The notes below the pieces were generated by a model. It worked only from the letters and a program-made list of their open reading frames with translations. It searched no databases and was not told where the DNA came from. DNA of 16,007 nucleotides from Gammaproteobacteria bacterium. Lineage in GTDB: Bacteria > Pseudomonadota > Gammaproteobacteria > Burkholderiales > Burkholderiaceae_C. This document shows positions 5,635-14,369 of this stretch, one piece after another. Within the stretch, counting starts at the first letter, position 1. Every line of letters begins with the position of its first letter. The stretch covers positions 1-16,007 of the forward strand of contig JAHIQV010000132.1 of assembly GCA_018903185.1 (NCBI GenBank), in the 5' to 3' direction. Both the position numbers and the translations under genes were made by a program.

Positions 5635-6580
5635 CGGCCAGCACCCTCAGATGCGCTTCCACGCTGCGCGCCAGCGCGCTCAGGTCGTACCCGCCTTCGA
5701 GGCAGCTCACGATGCGGCCTTTGCTGTGGCGCTGCGCCACTTCCTTGATGCGCTGGGTGATCCAGGCGTAGTCGTTTTCCACCAGACCCATCTGGCCCAT
5801 GTCGTCCTCGCGGTGGGCGTCGAAGCCAGCGCTGATGAAGATCATCTGCGGCTTGTGGGCGTCCAGCCGGGGCAGCCACATCATGTCGACCAGCTCGCGC
5901 ACGTCCATGCCCTTGGTGTAGGCCGGCACCGGCAGGTTCACCAGATTGGCGGCCGTCGAATGCTCCCAGACCGGATAGAACGGGTGCTGGTAGAAGCTGC
6001 ACATGAGGATGCGCTGATCACCGGCCACGATGTCTTCGGTGCCGTTGCCGTGGTGCACGTCGAAATCGATGATGGCCACGCGCTTCAGGCCATGGCGCTC
6101 CAGCGCGTATTTGGCGGCCACGGCCACGTTGTTGACGAAGCAGAAGCCCATGGCCTGGTTGCGCGTGGCGTGGTGGCCTGGCGGGCGCACGGCACAAAAG
6201 GCATTGGCCAGTTCGCCGGCCATCACCGCGTCGGTGGCGTCGATGGCAGCGCCTGCGGCCATCAGGATCGCGTCCCACGAGTGGATGTTGATGGACGTAT
6301 CGGGATCGACCTGCGCATGCGAGGGACCGCCCGCGGCAATTTCGTCACGAAGGCCGTCCGACAGGCCCCGGAGGGCCGCGAGGTGCATGCGACCATGCGC
6401 GAGTTCCAGATCGGCCAGCGACGCGGCGGTGGCCTCGCGTCGATCGAGCGCGGCGTCGAGCCCGGTGATGAGCAGACGGTCTTCGATGGCGTCGAGCCGC
6501 GCCGGGCACTCGGGGTGTCCCGCGCCCATTTCGTGTCTCCAGCAATCCTTGTGGGTGAAATAACCTGTTGCCTGGCTCAT
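5627..6580 (-). CDS. Histone deacetylase family protein (HDAC-like amidohydrolase)
   Basis: From the ATG at 6580 this is a 317-residue zinc amidohydrolase of the arginase/deacetylase fold. All catalytic elements are visible: the His pair in RPPGHHA (136-137), the zinc ligands Asp174 and His176 in DFDVHHGNGT, Asp254 in SAGFDAHREDD, and Tyr298 in EGGYDL. The pattern fits the class II-like bacterial HDAH and acetylpolyamine-amidohydrolase group. These proteins remove acyl groups from lysine side chains, polyamines or small amides; the substrate here is unknown. A GTG at 6583 would add one residue. No clear Shine-Dalgarno precedes either start. Its 3' end overlaps the crotonase start, and its start codon is 26 bases from the divergent moxR start. 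Confidence 0.92.
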   Translation of the reverse strand: MSQATGYFTHKDCWRHEMGAGHPECPARLDAIEDRLLITGLDAALDRREATAASLADLELAHGRMHLAALRGLSDGLRDEIAAGGPSHAQVDPDTSINIHSWDAILMAAGAAIDATDAVMAGELANAFCAVRPPGHHATRNQAMGFCFVNNVAVAAKYALERHGLKRVAIIDFDVHHGNGTEDIVAGDQRILMCSFYQHPFYPVWEHSTAANLVNLPVPAYTKGMDVRELVDMMWLPRLDAHKPQMIFISAGFDAHREDDMGQMGLVENDYAWITQRIKEVAQRHSKGRIVSCLEGGYDLSALARSVEAHLRVLADV

Positions 6581-6606
6581 CACATTTTTACGTTAAGGTT
6601 CACGGC

Positions 6607-7527
<921 letters not shown>

Positions 7528-7544
7528 CTGCACGGCATCGGCCA

Positions 7545-8579
7545 GTGAACACCACATCGCCACCCATGCCCCCGTCGGGGACCGCACCCGCGTGGCGCCA
7601 CCCGCTGCGCCACTTGGGCAGCCGCTTCCAGCGCTGGTTTCACAGCCGCGCGCCGCGCACCGACACGCTCACGCTGACCCAGCGCAACGTCTACATCCTG
7701 CCCACGCGCGCGGGCTGGATGCTGGGGATCACGCTGCTGGTGCTGCTGGTCGGCAGCATCAACTACCAGCTCAATCTGGGTTACCTGCTCACCTTCCTGC
7801 TCGCCGGCAGCGCCGTGGTGGGCATGCACGTGTGCCACAGCAACCTGCGCGGACTCACGCTGCACCTGGCCGCACCCGCACCGGTGCACGCCGGCCAGGC
7901 GGTGGCGCTGGACATCCGCCTCGTCAGCGAACGCCCGCGGACGCGCTACGGCATCGGCCTGGGGGTGATCGCCGACAGCCGACCGGGAGACACCCACCTG
8001 GCCTGGACCGACGTGCCCGCCCGGGGCAGCGCGGTGCTGCAGGTGGCGTGGGCGACATCCCGCCGCGGCCTGCACGAGCTGCCACCGCTCACCGCGCTCA
8101 CCCTTTTCCCGCTCGGCACCTTCCGCGTCTGGACCGTCTGGCGCCCGGCCGCGCAGGTGCTGGTGTACCCGGCCACCGAGATCCACCCGCCGCCGCTGCC
8201 TCCCGGCGAACCGCAGGCCGGCAGCTCGGGCAGCGCGCGCGTGCAAAGCACCGGTGAGTTCGACGGCGTGCGCGCCTACCGGCGCGGTGACCCGCAGAAA
8301 ACCGTGGTCTGGAAGAAGGCCGCCCAGGCCTTCGCGGCAGGGCGCGACGATCTAGTGAGCCGCGACGCCCTGTCCACCCAGCGCCAGCAGCTCTGGCTGG
8401 ATGTCGCGCACACCGGCGCCGTCGACCTGGAAGCGCGCCTCTCGCGCCTGACGGCCTGGGTGCTGATGGCCGATCACCTGGAGCTGGACTACGGCCTGCG
8501 CCTGCCCGGGCGCGAGATGGCGCCGGACCAGGGCCCGGTTCACAAAGCCCGTTGCCTGGAGGCCCTGGCGCTGTGCTGA
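7545..8579 (+). CDS. DUF58 domain-containing membrane protein
   Basis: This 344-residue protein has two membrane helices near residues 57-72 and 77-95, after a basic, proline-rich N-terminus. The DUF58 core follows with the signature STGEFDGVRAYRRGDPQKTV (235-254) and WKKAA. DUF58 proteins are typical partners of MoxR ATPases and are thought to carry a von Willebrand-like domain at the membrane; a clear metal-binding DxSxS site is not visible here. The start used is GTG 7545, without a convincing ribosome site; ATG 7566 is an alternative. It begins 17 bases after moxR stops and ends overlapping a possible GTG start of the next gene (GTGCTGA at 8573-8579). Function is not established. Confidence 0.88.
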   Translation: MNTTSPPMPPSGTAPAWRHPLRHLGSRFQRWFHSRAPRTDTLTLTQRNVYILPTRAGWMLGITLLVLLVGSINYQLNLGYLLTFLLAGSAVVGMHVCHSNLRGLTLHLAAPAPVHAGQAVALDIRLVSERPRTRYGIGLGVIADSRPGDTHLAWTDVPARGSAVLQVAWATSRRGLHELPPLTALTLFPLGTFRVWTVWRPAAQVLVYPATEIHPPPLPPGEPQAGSSGSARVQSTGEFDGVRAYRRGDPQKTVVWKKAAQAFAAGRDDLVSRDALSTQRQQLWLDVAHTGAVDLEARLSRLTAWVLMADHLELDYGLRLPGREMAPDQGPVHKARCLEALALC

Positions 8580-10684
8580 AGACGACTCGCAACGACGAAG
8601 CAAAGGGTTTCGCCGCCGGGCCGCCCCAAGGCGAAACCCGCCCGCTCGGGGGGCAGCGACCCGCGCAACGGTGGAGCGTGGGGGCATCGTCTCTGCCCCG
8701 GGACACGCGCGACACGCTGTTCCTGCTCGCCGTCATCGCCTGGGTGGTGGCCATGCAGGTGGGCCACATCCCCTGGTGGTGCACGGCCCTCACGGCCGGC
8801 GTGCTGGCCTGGCGCACCACGTTGGCCCTGCGCGGCCTGCCCCTGCCCGACTGGATCTGGCGCGTGGGCCTGCTGGCCCTGACTTTGGGTGCAACCTGGG
8901 CAACACACCGCACCCTTTTGGGGCGTGATGCGGGCGTGACGCTCATCGTGGTGCTGCTGGCGCTCAAGACGCTGGAGCTGCGAGCACGGCGCGACGCCTT
9001 CGTGGTGTTCTTTCTGGCTTTCTTCACCCTGCTCACGCATTTTTTCTATTCGCAGTCGCTGCTCACCGCCGCCGGCATCCTGATCGCGCTGCTGGGTCTG
9101 CTGACCGCGCTGGTCAACGCCCACATGCCGGTGGGCCGCCCGCCCCTGGCCCAGGCGGCCCGCATCGCCGCGGGCATGGCGGCCATGGGCGCGCCCATCA
9201 TGCTGGTGCTGTTCCTGCTGTTCCCCCGGCTGTCGCCGCTGTGGGGCATGCCCGGACAGGACGAGACCGGCCGCAGCGGCCTCTCCAGCAGCATGCGGGT
9301 GGGCCAGTTCACCGAACTGGTGCTGGACGAGGGCATCGCGCTGCGTGTCCGGTTCGACGACGCACCACCGCCCCAGGGCCAGATGTATTTCCGCGGCCCG
9401 GTGCTCAGCGACTTCGACGGTATCGAATGGCGCGCGCTGCGTTCGGGATTTCCGGCCTCGATGGCGCTGCCGAGCGACCTCAGCGTTTCAGGCGCGCCGG
9501 TGCGCTACGAAGTCACCATGGAACCGAACCGCCGCCCCTGGCTGTTCGTGCTGGAAGCCGCCACGCAGATCCCCGAGGTGCCGGGCACGCGCGCGCGCAT
9601 GAACAGCGACCTGCAGTGGCTCACCCTGCGGCCCGTGGACACGCTGCTGCGCTACCGGGCCGAGAGCTACGTGAACTTCCGCCACGGCCCGCTCACCCCG
9701 GTGGTGGCCCTGCAAGACCACATCGAACTGCCGGGCCGGTACAACCCGCGCACGCTGGCACTGGCACAGGCGCTGCGCCGCGAGCACGGCACCGGGCCGC
9801 AGTCCAGCGCCGCGCTGATCGACGCCGTGATGGAGCGCCTGCGCACCGGCGGCTACACCTACACCCTCGATCCCGGCGTCTACGGCCAGCACACCGCCGA
9901 CGAATTCTGGTTCGACAGACGCGAAGGCTTTTGCGAGCACATCGCCAGCAGCTTCGTGATCCTGATGCGCGCGATGGACATTCCCGCGCGCATCGTCACC
10001 GGCTACCAGGGTGGTGAACTCAATGCCGTGGACGGCTACTGGACAGTGCGCCAGCGCGACGCCCACGCCTGGGCCGAGGTCTGGCTGCAGGGCCAGGGCT
10101 GGGTGCGGGTGGACCCGACCTCGGCCGTATCGCCGGGCCGCATCGGCTCGTTGGAGCGCCTGCGTGCGCCCGAAGGTGCCATCGCAGGGGCCATCCGCAA
10201 CCTCAGCCCCACGCTCACGGCCCAGATGCGCGCCTTCTGGGAAGCGGTGAACAACCGCTGGAACCAGTGGGTGCTGAACTACACCCAGGGCAAGCAGCTC
10301 GACCTGCTGAAAAACCTGGGCTTCAACAACCCGAGCTGGTCCGATCTGGCCTACGTGCTGATCGGCGTGGTGGTGCTGGTGAGCCTGGCCGGCGCGGGCT
10401 GGACGCTCTGGGAGCGCCAGCAACACGACCCCTGGCTGCGCCTGCTGCAGCGCAGCCGCCAGCGCCTGCGCCGCCTGGGGCTGGACAGCGGCGACCACAC
10501 ACCACCGCGTGAACTCGCCCGGCTGGTGGAGCGTCATTTTGGCGATGCGGAATTTGCCCGCGGTGTGTGCCAGTGGCTGTTGCGACTGGAAGCCCAGCGC
10601 TACAGCAGCCAGCCCGCCGCAACGCTGGCTACACTGCAACGCGAATTCCGCCAGCTTGCCTGGCCCAATAAGGACTCCCGTTGA
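8573..10684 (+). CDS. tgpA: Transglutaminase-like membrane protein, TgpA family (DUF3488 / transglutaminase / DUF4129)
   Basis: From GTG 8573 the protein has 703 residues. The N-terminal third is a multi-helix membrane domain (about 46-220, DUF3488 type). A periplasmic transglutaminase-like domain follows with Cys454 in REGFCEHIASSF, His498 in DAHAWAEVW and Asp514 in VRVDPTSAV. One further membrane helix (about 591-613) and a C-terminal DUF4129-type segment end it. The Pseudomonas aeruginosa relative TgpA is reported essential; its reaction is not firmly known. GTG 8573 has GGAGG ten bases upstream and overlaps the DUF58 stop, but residues up to about 38 are encoded by a repeat-like sequence. 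GTG 8678, giving 668 residues, is the other likely start. The stop overlaps the mltB start as TTGA. Confidence 0.9.
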   Translation: MLKTTRNDEAKGFAAGPPQGETRPLGGQRPAQRWSVGASSLPRDTRDTLFLLAVIAWVVAMQVGHIPWWCTALTAGVLAWRTTLALRGLPLPDWIWRVGLLALTLGATWATHRTLLGRDAGVTLIVVLLALKTLELRARRDAFVVFFLAFFTLLTHFFYSQSLLTAAGILIALLGLLTALVNAHMPVGRPPLAQAARIAAGMAAMGAPIMLVLFLLFPRLSPLWGMPGQDETGRSGLSSSMRVGQFTELVLDEGIALRVRFDDAPPPQGQMYFRGPVLSDFDGIEWRALRSGFPASMALPSDLSVSGAPVRYEVTMEPNRRPWLFVLEAATQIPEVPGTRARMNSDLQWLTLRPVDTLLRYRAESYVNFRHGPLTPVVALQDHIELPGRYNPRTLALAQALRREHGTGPQSSAALIDAVMERLRTGGYTYTLDPGVYGQHTADEFWFDRREGFCEHIASSFVILMRAMDIPARIVTGYQGGELNAVDGYWTVRQRDAHAWAEVWLQGQGWVRVDPTSAVSPGRIGSLERLRAPEGAIAGAIRNLSPTLTAQMRAFWEAVNNRWNQWVLNYTQGKQLDLLKNLGFNNPSWSDLAYVLIGVVVLVSLAGAGWTLWERQQHDPWLRLLQRSRQRLRRLGLDSGDHTPPRELARLVERHFGDAEFARGVCQWLLRLEAQRYSSQPAATLATLQREFRQLAWPNKDSR
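8598..8697. repeat. Comamonadaceae-type GC-rich hairpin repeat inside the 5' end of the tgpA reading frame
   Basis: GGGTTTCGCC (8605-8614) is perfectly complementary to GGCGAAACCC (8630-8639) around a 15-base loop. It is followed by CGGGGGGCAGCGACCCG and then GGTGGAGCGTGGGGGC (to 8685). This arrangement (GCCGCCCCAAGGCGAAACC, then GGGGGGCAGCGAC, then GGAGCGTGGGGGC) matches from memory a dispersed intergenic repeat of Comamonadaceae genomes. It stays in frame with tgpA without a stop codon. It contributes a hydrophilic segment unlike the membrane domain that follows. Whether it is translated depends on the true start. The borders are approximate. Confidence 0.6.
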
Positions 10685-11796
10685 TCTTCAAGTCTGTGTT
10701 TTCGGTGTCTGGTGGTTTCGGCAACGGTGCCCTGACCGGGCTCGCGCTGAGCCTGCTCCTGCTGCCGGCAGGGGCGTCGGCTTCCAGCACCGCCAAACGG
10801 CGCCCGGCATCCTCGGCCCCGGTGGTCGCGCCCAGCGTTTATTACGCGGACCACGAAGCCGCGATGGTTTTTGCCACCGACCTGGCGCAGCGGCGCGACC
10901 TCGACCCCGACTGGGTCCGGCAGCAGATCGGTCAGGCCCAGCACCTGCCCCAGGTGGTGCGTCTGATGACCCCCGCGCCCAGCGGCACCCCAAAAAACTG
11001 GGCCGCCTACCGTGCCCGTTTCATCGAACCGACCCGCATCGAAGCCGGCCGGCGGTTCTGGCAAGACAACCGCGCGGCGCTGGAGCGGGCCGAGGCCGAA
11101 TTCGGCGTGCCGGCCAGCCTGATCGTCGGCGTGATCGGCGTGGAAACGCTCTACGGCCGCCACACCGGCACCTTCCGCGTGATCGACAGCCTGACCACGC
11201 TGGCTTTCGACTTTCCGTCCAGCCACCCCCGCGCCCAGGCCCGCACCGAGTTTTTCCGCGCCGAGCTGGAGCAATTCCTCAGCCTGGCGCACCGCACCGG
11301 CATGGACCCGCAGACCACGCGCGGCAGCTACGCCGGGGCCATGGGCTGGCCCCAGTTCATGCCCAGCAGCTGGGCCAAATACGCCATCGACTACGACCGA
11401 GACGACCGGATCGACCTGTTCAACAGCACGAGCGACGTGATCGGGTCCGTGGCCAACTACTTCAAGTCCTTCGGCTGGCTGCCCGGCGTGCCCACCCACT
11501 ACCCCGTCAGGCTCGCGGGCGAAGCGACCGATCTGGACACCCTGCTCGCGCCCGACATCCTGCCCAGCTTCAGCGTGCCGAGCTTCACGGCCAAGGGCGC
11601 CGTGCTCGAAGGTGAGGCGCTCGAACACACCGGCAAACTCGCCCTGGTCGAGCTGCAGAACGGGGCCAATCCGCCCAGCTACGTGGCGGGCACCGACAAT
11701 TTCTACGCCGTCACCCGCTACAACTGGAGCAGCTACTACGCCCTGGCGGTGATCGAGCTCGGTGAGACGGTGAAGGCCGGGTTGCCTTGGCGCTGA
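10681..11796 (+). CDS. mltB: Lytic murein transglycosylase B (MltB family)
   Basis: This 371-residue periplasmic enzyme cleaves the MurNAc-GlcNAc bond of peptidoglycan, leaving 1,6-anhydro ends. A signal peptide covers residues 1 to about 34 (hydrophobic LTGLALSLLLLPAGASA). No lipobox cysteine follows it, so it is probably soluble rather than a lipoprotein. The catalytic Glu155 lies in VIGVETLYGRHTG, and the family segment YAGAMGWPQFMPSSW is followed by YDRDDRIDLFNSTSDVIGSVANYF. The start is TTG at 10681, overlapping the tgpA stop as TTGA and preceded by AAGGA six bases upstream; there is no better ATG before the signal peptide. A murein hydrolase ending this operon links the MoxR/DUF58/TgpA set to the cell wall. 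Confidence 0.92.
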   Translation: MIFKSVFSVSGGFGNGALTGLALSLLLLPAGASASSTAKRRPASSAPVVAPSVYYADHEAAMVFATDLAQRRDLDPDWVRQQIGQAQHLPQVVRLMTPAPSGTPKNWAAYRARFIEPTRIEAGRRFWQDNRAALERAEAEFGVPASLIVGVIGVETLYGRHTGTFRVIDSLTTLAFDFPSSHPRAQARTEFFRAELEQFLSLAHRTGMDPQTTRGSYAGAMGWPQFMPSSWAKYAIDYDRDDRIDLFNSTSDVIGSVANYFKSFGWLPGVPTHYPVRLAGEATDLDTLLAPDILPSFSVPSFTAKGAVLEGEALEHTGKLALVELQNGANPPSYVAGTDNFYAVTRYNWSSYYALAVIELGETVKAGLPWR

Positions 11797-11855
11797 TGGG
11801 GTGGCCCGGCAGCAGCACGTTCCAACGGCTGGCGCATGAAACAATATTGAAATTG

Positions 11856-11888
11856 CCGGCTCTGACCAGATGATCTGTCCCCGCCGGC
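11856..11888. promoter_or_regulatory. Nested inverted repeats in the mltB-DUF2062 gap
   Basis: GCCGGC occurs at 11856-11861 and 11883-11888 and can pair with itself, enclosing CAGAT-G-ATCTG (11868-11878). There is no T-run, so a terminator role for mltB is uncertain. A weak promoter (TTGAAA near 11849, then GATGAT 16 bases on) overlaps it and could serve the DUF2062 gene. Position is the only functional evidence. Confidence 0.25.
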
Positions 11889-11907
11889 TCGCCCCCCGTA
11901 CTGCCCC

Positions 11908-12501
11908 ATGAAAAAACGCCTCAAGGCCTGGCTGCCCTCCCCCGACAGCATCCGCAACAACCGCTGGTTGCGCTGGATGGGGCCGACCCTGCACCACCCC
12001 CGCCTCTGGCACTTCAGCCGCAAGGGCATTGCCATGGGGCTGGCACTCGGCATCTTCTTCGGGCTCCTGGTGCCCGTGGCGCAAATGCCCCTGTCGGCTG
12101 CAGCCGCCATCATCCTGCGGGCCAATCTGCCGATGGCGGTGGCCAGCACCCTGGTGACCAACCCGGTGACGTTTGGCCCGGTGTACTACGGGTCCTACCG
12201 TGTGGGCAAGGCCGTGCTCGGTGAGCCGCAATTGACCGAGGTCCAGGCCAGCGCCTTGCTGGAGCGGGCCATGAAGACACAGCAGGCCGAAGGGTGGAAG
12301 GACCGTCTGGACGGCGCCATGCGGCGCCTGTCCACGGTGGGCAAACCGCTGGTGGTGGGTCTGGCCATCGTGGCCACCCTGAGCGGTCTGGCGGTGTATT
12401 TCATCATCAGCGCGATCTGGATCCTGCGCGTGCGCTGGAGCCGTTCGCGCCGCCTGAAGGCCCGTGTCACCCGGCTGAACCCGTCGACCGATCAGCCCTG
12501 A
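11908..12501 (+). CDS. DUF2062 domain-containing membrane protein
   Basis: This is a 197-residue inner-membrane protein. A basic N-terminus is followed by a helix at about 40-70 (GLALGIFFGLLVPVAQMPLS) and then TLVTNPVTFGPVYYGSYRVG (81-100), the signature of DUF2062. A long final helix at about 143-172 precedes a basic tail. The molecular function of the family is unknown. The ATG has no recognisable Shine-Dalgarno sequence (upstream bases are C-rich). It is separated from mltB by 111 bases and may be transcribed independently. Its last ten bases overlap the end of the convergent transglutaminase gene, so neither transcript can end between them. Confidence 0.88.
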   Translation: MKKRLKAWLPSPDSIRNNRWLRWMGPTLHHPRLWHFSRKGIAMGLALGIFFGLLVPVAQMPLSAAAAIILRANLPMAVASTLVTNPVTFGPVYYGSYRVGKAVLGEPQLTEVQASALLERAMKTQQAEGWKDRLDGAMRRLSTVGKPLVVGLAIVATLSGLAVYFIISAIWILRVRWSRSRRLKARVTRLNPSTDQP

Positions 12502-13358
12502 GTCCGGCCCGGGTCGTCCGTGTCGGCCCAGGGCCCGATGCGGATGTCCACCGTCATGGTTTCGTCACCCCCCCCGCGGCGCAGGCCCTTGACGGGCAGG
12601 CAGGCGGTGTAGTCGGTGGCCGCGGCCAGGCGGATATGGCGTTGATCCGTCGGGCAGCGGTGGGTCACGTCCAGGCTGATCCAGCGGCGGGTCGCTGGAT
12701 CGAGGCACACGTCGGCCCAGGCGTGGCTGGCGAGGTCGGGTTCGTTGGCGGCGTAGAAATAGCCACTCACGTAGCGCGCCGGCAAGCCGATGCTGCGGCA
12801 CACCGCCACCATCACGTGTGCCTGGTCCTGGCACACACCGAGTTCCCAGTCAAACGCCTCGAGCGCGGTGGTCTCCACGTCGGTGCGGCCCTTGCGGTAC
12901 TGCACCTTGTCAGCCACGGCGCTGGCCAGTGCCACGAGATCGGCCACGCCGGGCAGATCGCCGCGCACGCGCGCGGCCATCAGCGCAGGCACCGTTTGCA
13001 GCGCCCACATGGCCATGCGCGGGTGCGGCTCGGCCAGGGGTGTGGAGCGCAGGTAGAAGGACGGGTGCGGCAGCGCCGGCGGGTCGGTGAACTCGGCCAC
13101 ACCGTGGGTCACCACCGTGCCCATGGCCGAGATGCTGTTGTCGCGCAGGTTCTGCTCGGGCCGCGCCACCAGGCTGAAGCTGTGCACGCGGTTGCCTTCG
13201 GTGTCGGGCTGGCCGTGCAGGGTGCCGGGCGTGCGGATCTCCCAGTACTCCACGGTCTGGCAGGCACTGCTGACCGGCCACAGGTGCAGCGTCTGCACCG
13301 TGTAGAGCAGCGGCAGGCTGTAGCGGTAGCGGGTGTTGTGGTGGATGACGAGTTTCAT
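12492..13358 (-). CDS. Transglutaminase-like protein of the ATP-grasp/alpha-E cluster (COG1305 type)
   Basis: This 288-residue protein has no signal peptide or membrane helix, so it is probably cytoplasmic. The N-terminal half (from MKLVIHHNTRYRYS) is a bacterial transglutaminase N-terminal beta domain. The catalytic domain shows Cys176 in GVCQDQAHVMVAVCRSIGLP, His212 in ASHAWADV and Asp230 in ISLDVTH, so the papain-like triad is complete. It could hydrolyse or form amide bonds in a peptide product of the neighbouring ATP-grasp enzyme; the reaction is unknown. It is the last gene of the operon, 45 bases after the alpha-E gene. Its ATG is buried in a strong hairpin (13356-13390) and has only a weak GGGTG ribosome site. 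Its 3' end overlaps the DUF2062 gene by ten bases. Confidence 0.92.
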   Translation of the reverse strand: MKLVIHHNTRYRYSLPLLYTVQTLHLWPVSSACQTVEYWEIRTPGTLHGQPDTEGNRVHSFSLVARPEQNLRDNSISAMGTVVTHGVAEFTDPPALPHPSFYLRSTPLAEPHPRMAMWALQTVPALMAARVRGDLPGVADLVALASAVADKVQYRKGRTDVETTALEAFDWELGVCQDQAHVMVAVCRSIGLPARYVSGYFYAANEPDLASHAWADVCLDPATRRWISLDVTHRCPTDQRHIRLAAATDYTACLPVKGLRRGGGDETMTVDIRIGPWADTDDPGRTQG

Positions 13359-13390
13359 GCGGGCACCCGATACAACCGGGGACCCGCATG
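13356..13390 (-). promoter_or_regulatory. Hairpin sequestering the start codon of the transglutaminase gene
   Basis: CATGCGGG and CCCGCATG (13356-13363 and 13383-13390) pair perfectly. After a 2-by-2 internal loop, CCCG (13366-13369) pairs with CGGG (13377-13380), leaving a seven-base loop. The transglutaminase ATG (13358-13356) lies in the 3' arm of the RNA stem, together with its weak ribosome site. The alpha-E stop is only 13 bases upstream of the stem, so a ribosome finishing alpha-E could open it. This would be a translational coupling or dampening device. Confidence 0.55.
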
Positions 13391-13403
13391 GTACCTGTCC
13401 ACG

Positions 13404-14366
13404 TCAATGCACCGTTGGAACGAGGAAGTCCTGGCTGATGCGGCCGCCGAGCTCGTTCACGCGGTCGAGGAACTGCGTCAGGAAGGCGTGCAGCCCGTTG
13501 GAGAGGATCTCGTCGATCCGGGCGTACTGCAGGTCGGCCTTGAGCTTGCCGGCGCGGCGCAGCGTTTCACCCGAGGCATCGTTGGCCACCACGGCCAGGT
13601 TGTTCACCACCTCGTTCATGCTGGCGGCCAGGCTGCGCGGCATGTCGGGGCGCAGGATCAGCAGCTCGGCCACGCGTTCGGGCGTGATCACGTCGCGGTA
13701 GACCTTGCGGTAGACCTCGAAGCCGGAGACCGAGCGCAGGATCGCGCTCCAGTGGTAGAAGTCGTACTCCTGATCCTCCTCGCTGGCGGCACCGAAGAAG
13801 TCGCTCTGCACCGCGTGGAACTTCACGTCCAGCAGGCGCGCCGTGTTGTCGGCCCGCTCCAGGAACGAACCCATGCGGTAGAAGTGGAACGCCTCGTCCT
13901 GCAGCATGGTGCCCACGGCCACGCCGCGCGAGAGGTGCGAGCGGTGCTTGACCCATTCGAAGAAGGCACCTGGATCGCGCTCGAAATCCTTGGTCTTGAG
14001 GTAACCGGCCAGCTTGAGCCAGGTGGCGTTCTGGGTCTCCCAAAGCTCGGTGGTCAGCGCGCCGCGCACGGCCCGGGCGTTTTCCCGGGCTGCGCGCAGG
14101 CAGGAACCGATGCTCGACGGATTGGACTCGTCGCGCACCATGAAGTCCATGACGTTGCGCGGCGTGATGTCCTTGCCGTACTTGGCGGTGTAGGTGGGCA
14201 TCAGCTCGCTGATGACCAGCAGGCCTTCCCAGCCCACCTGCGCCACGGCAGCGGATTGCGGCAGCAACGAGGTCTGGTAGTTGATGTCGAGCATGCGCGC
14301 GGTGTTTTCGGCGCGCTCGGTGTAGCGGGACATCCAGAACAGATGATCGGCGGTGCGTGAAAGCAT
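13404..14366 (-). CDS. Alpha-E domain-containing protein (DUF403)
   Basis: This 320-residue, mostly helical soluble protein begins with MLSRTADHLFWMSRYTERAE, the hallmark of the alpha-E (DUF403, COG2307) family. The family is nearly always encoded beside a circularly permuted ATP-grasp protein and a transglutaminase, and comparative studies of amidoligase clusters have proposed that they act together on a peptide or protein substrate. The reaction is not known. Its ATG is preceded by GAGGAC about eight bases upstream, which lies inside the last codons of the ATP-grasp gene; only three bases separate that gene's stop from this start, so translation is coupled. Length is normal for the family. 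Confidence 0.94.
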   Translation of the reverse strand: MLSRTADHLFWMSRYTERAENTARMLDINYQTSLLPQSAAVAQVGWEGLLVISELMPTYTAKYGKDITPRNVMDFMVRDESNPSSIGSCLRAARENARAVRGALTTELWETQNATWLKLAGYLKTKDFERDPGAFFEWVKHRSHLSRGVAVGTMLQDEAFHFYRMGSFLERADNTARLLDVKFHAVQSDFFGAASEEDQEYDFYHWSAILRSVSGFEVYRKVYRDVITPERVAELLILRPDMPRSLAASMNEVVNNLAVVANDASGETLRRAGKLKADLQYARIDEILSNGLHAFLTQFLDRVNELGGRISQDFLVPTVH

Positions 14367-14369
14367 GTG

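Noticed and set aside
6568..6606. TTG start extending moxR by 13 codons
   Set aside because: It would overlap the start of the divergent deacetylase gene. ATG 6607 has AAGG at good spacing and matches the family's N-terminus.
12294..14360. Long plus-strand open frame (688 codons) across the transglutaminase and alpha-E genes
   Set aside because: It is antisense to two clearly identified genes, is rich in His, Gly, Val and Arg as expected for the complement of GC-rich coding DNA, and shows no domain.
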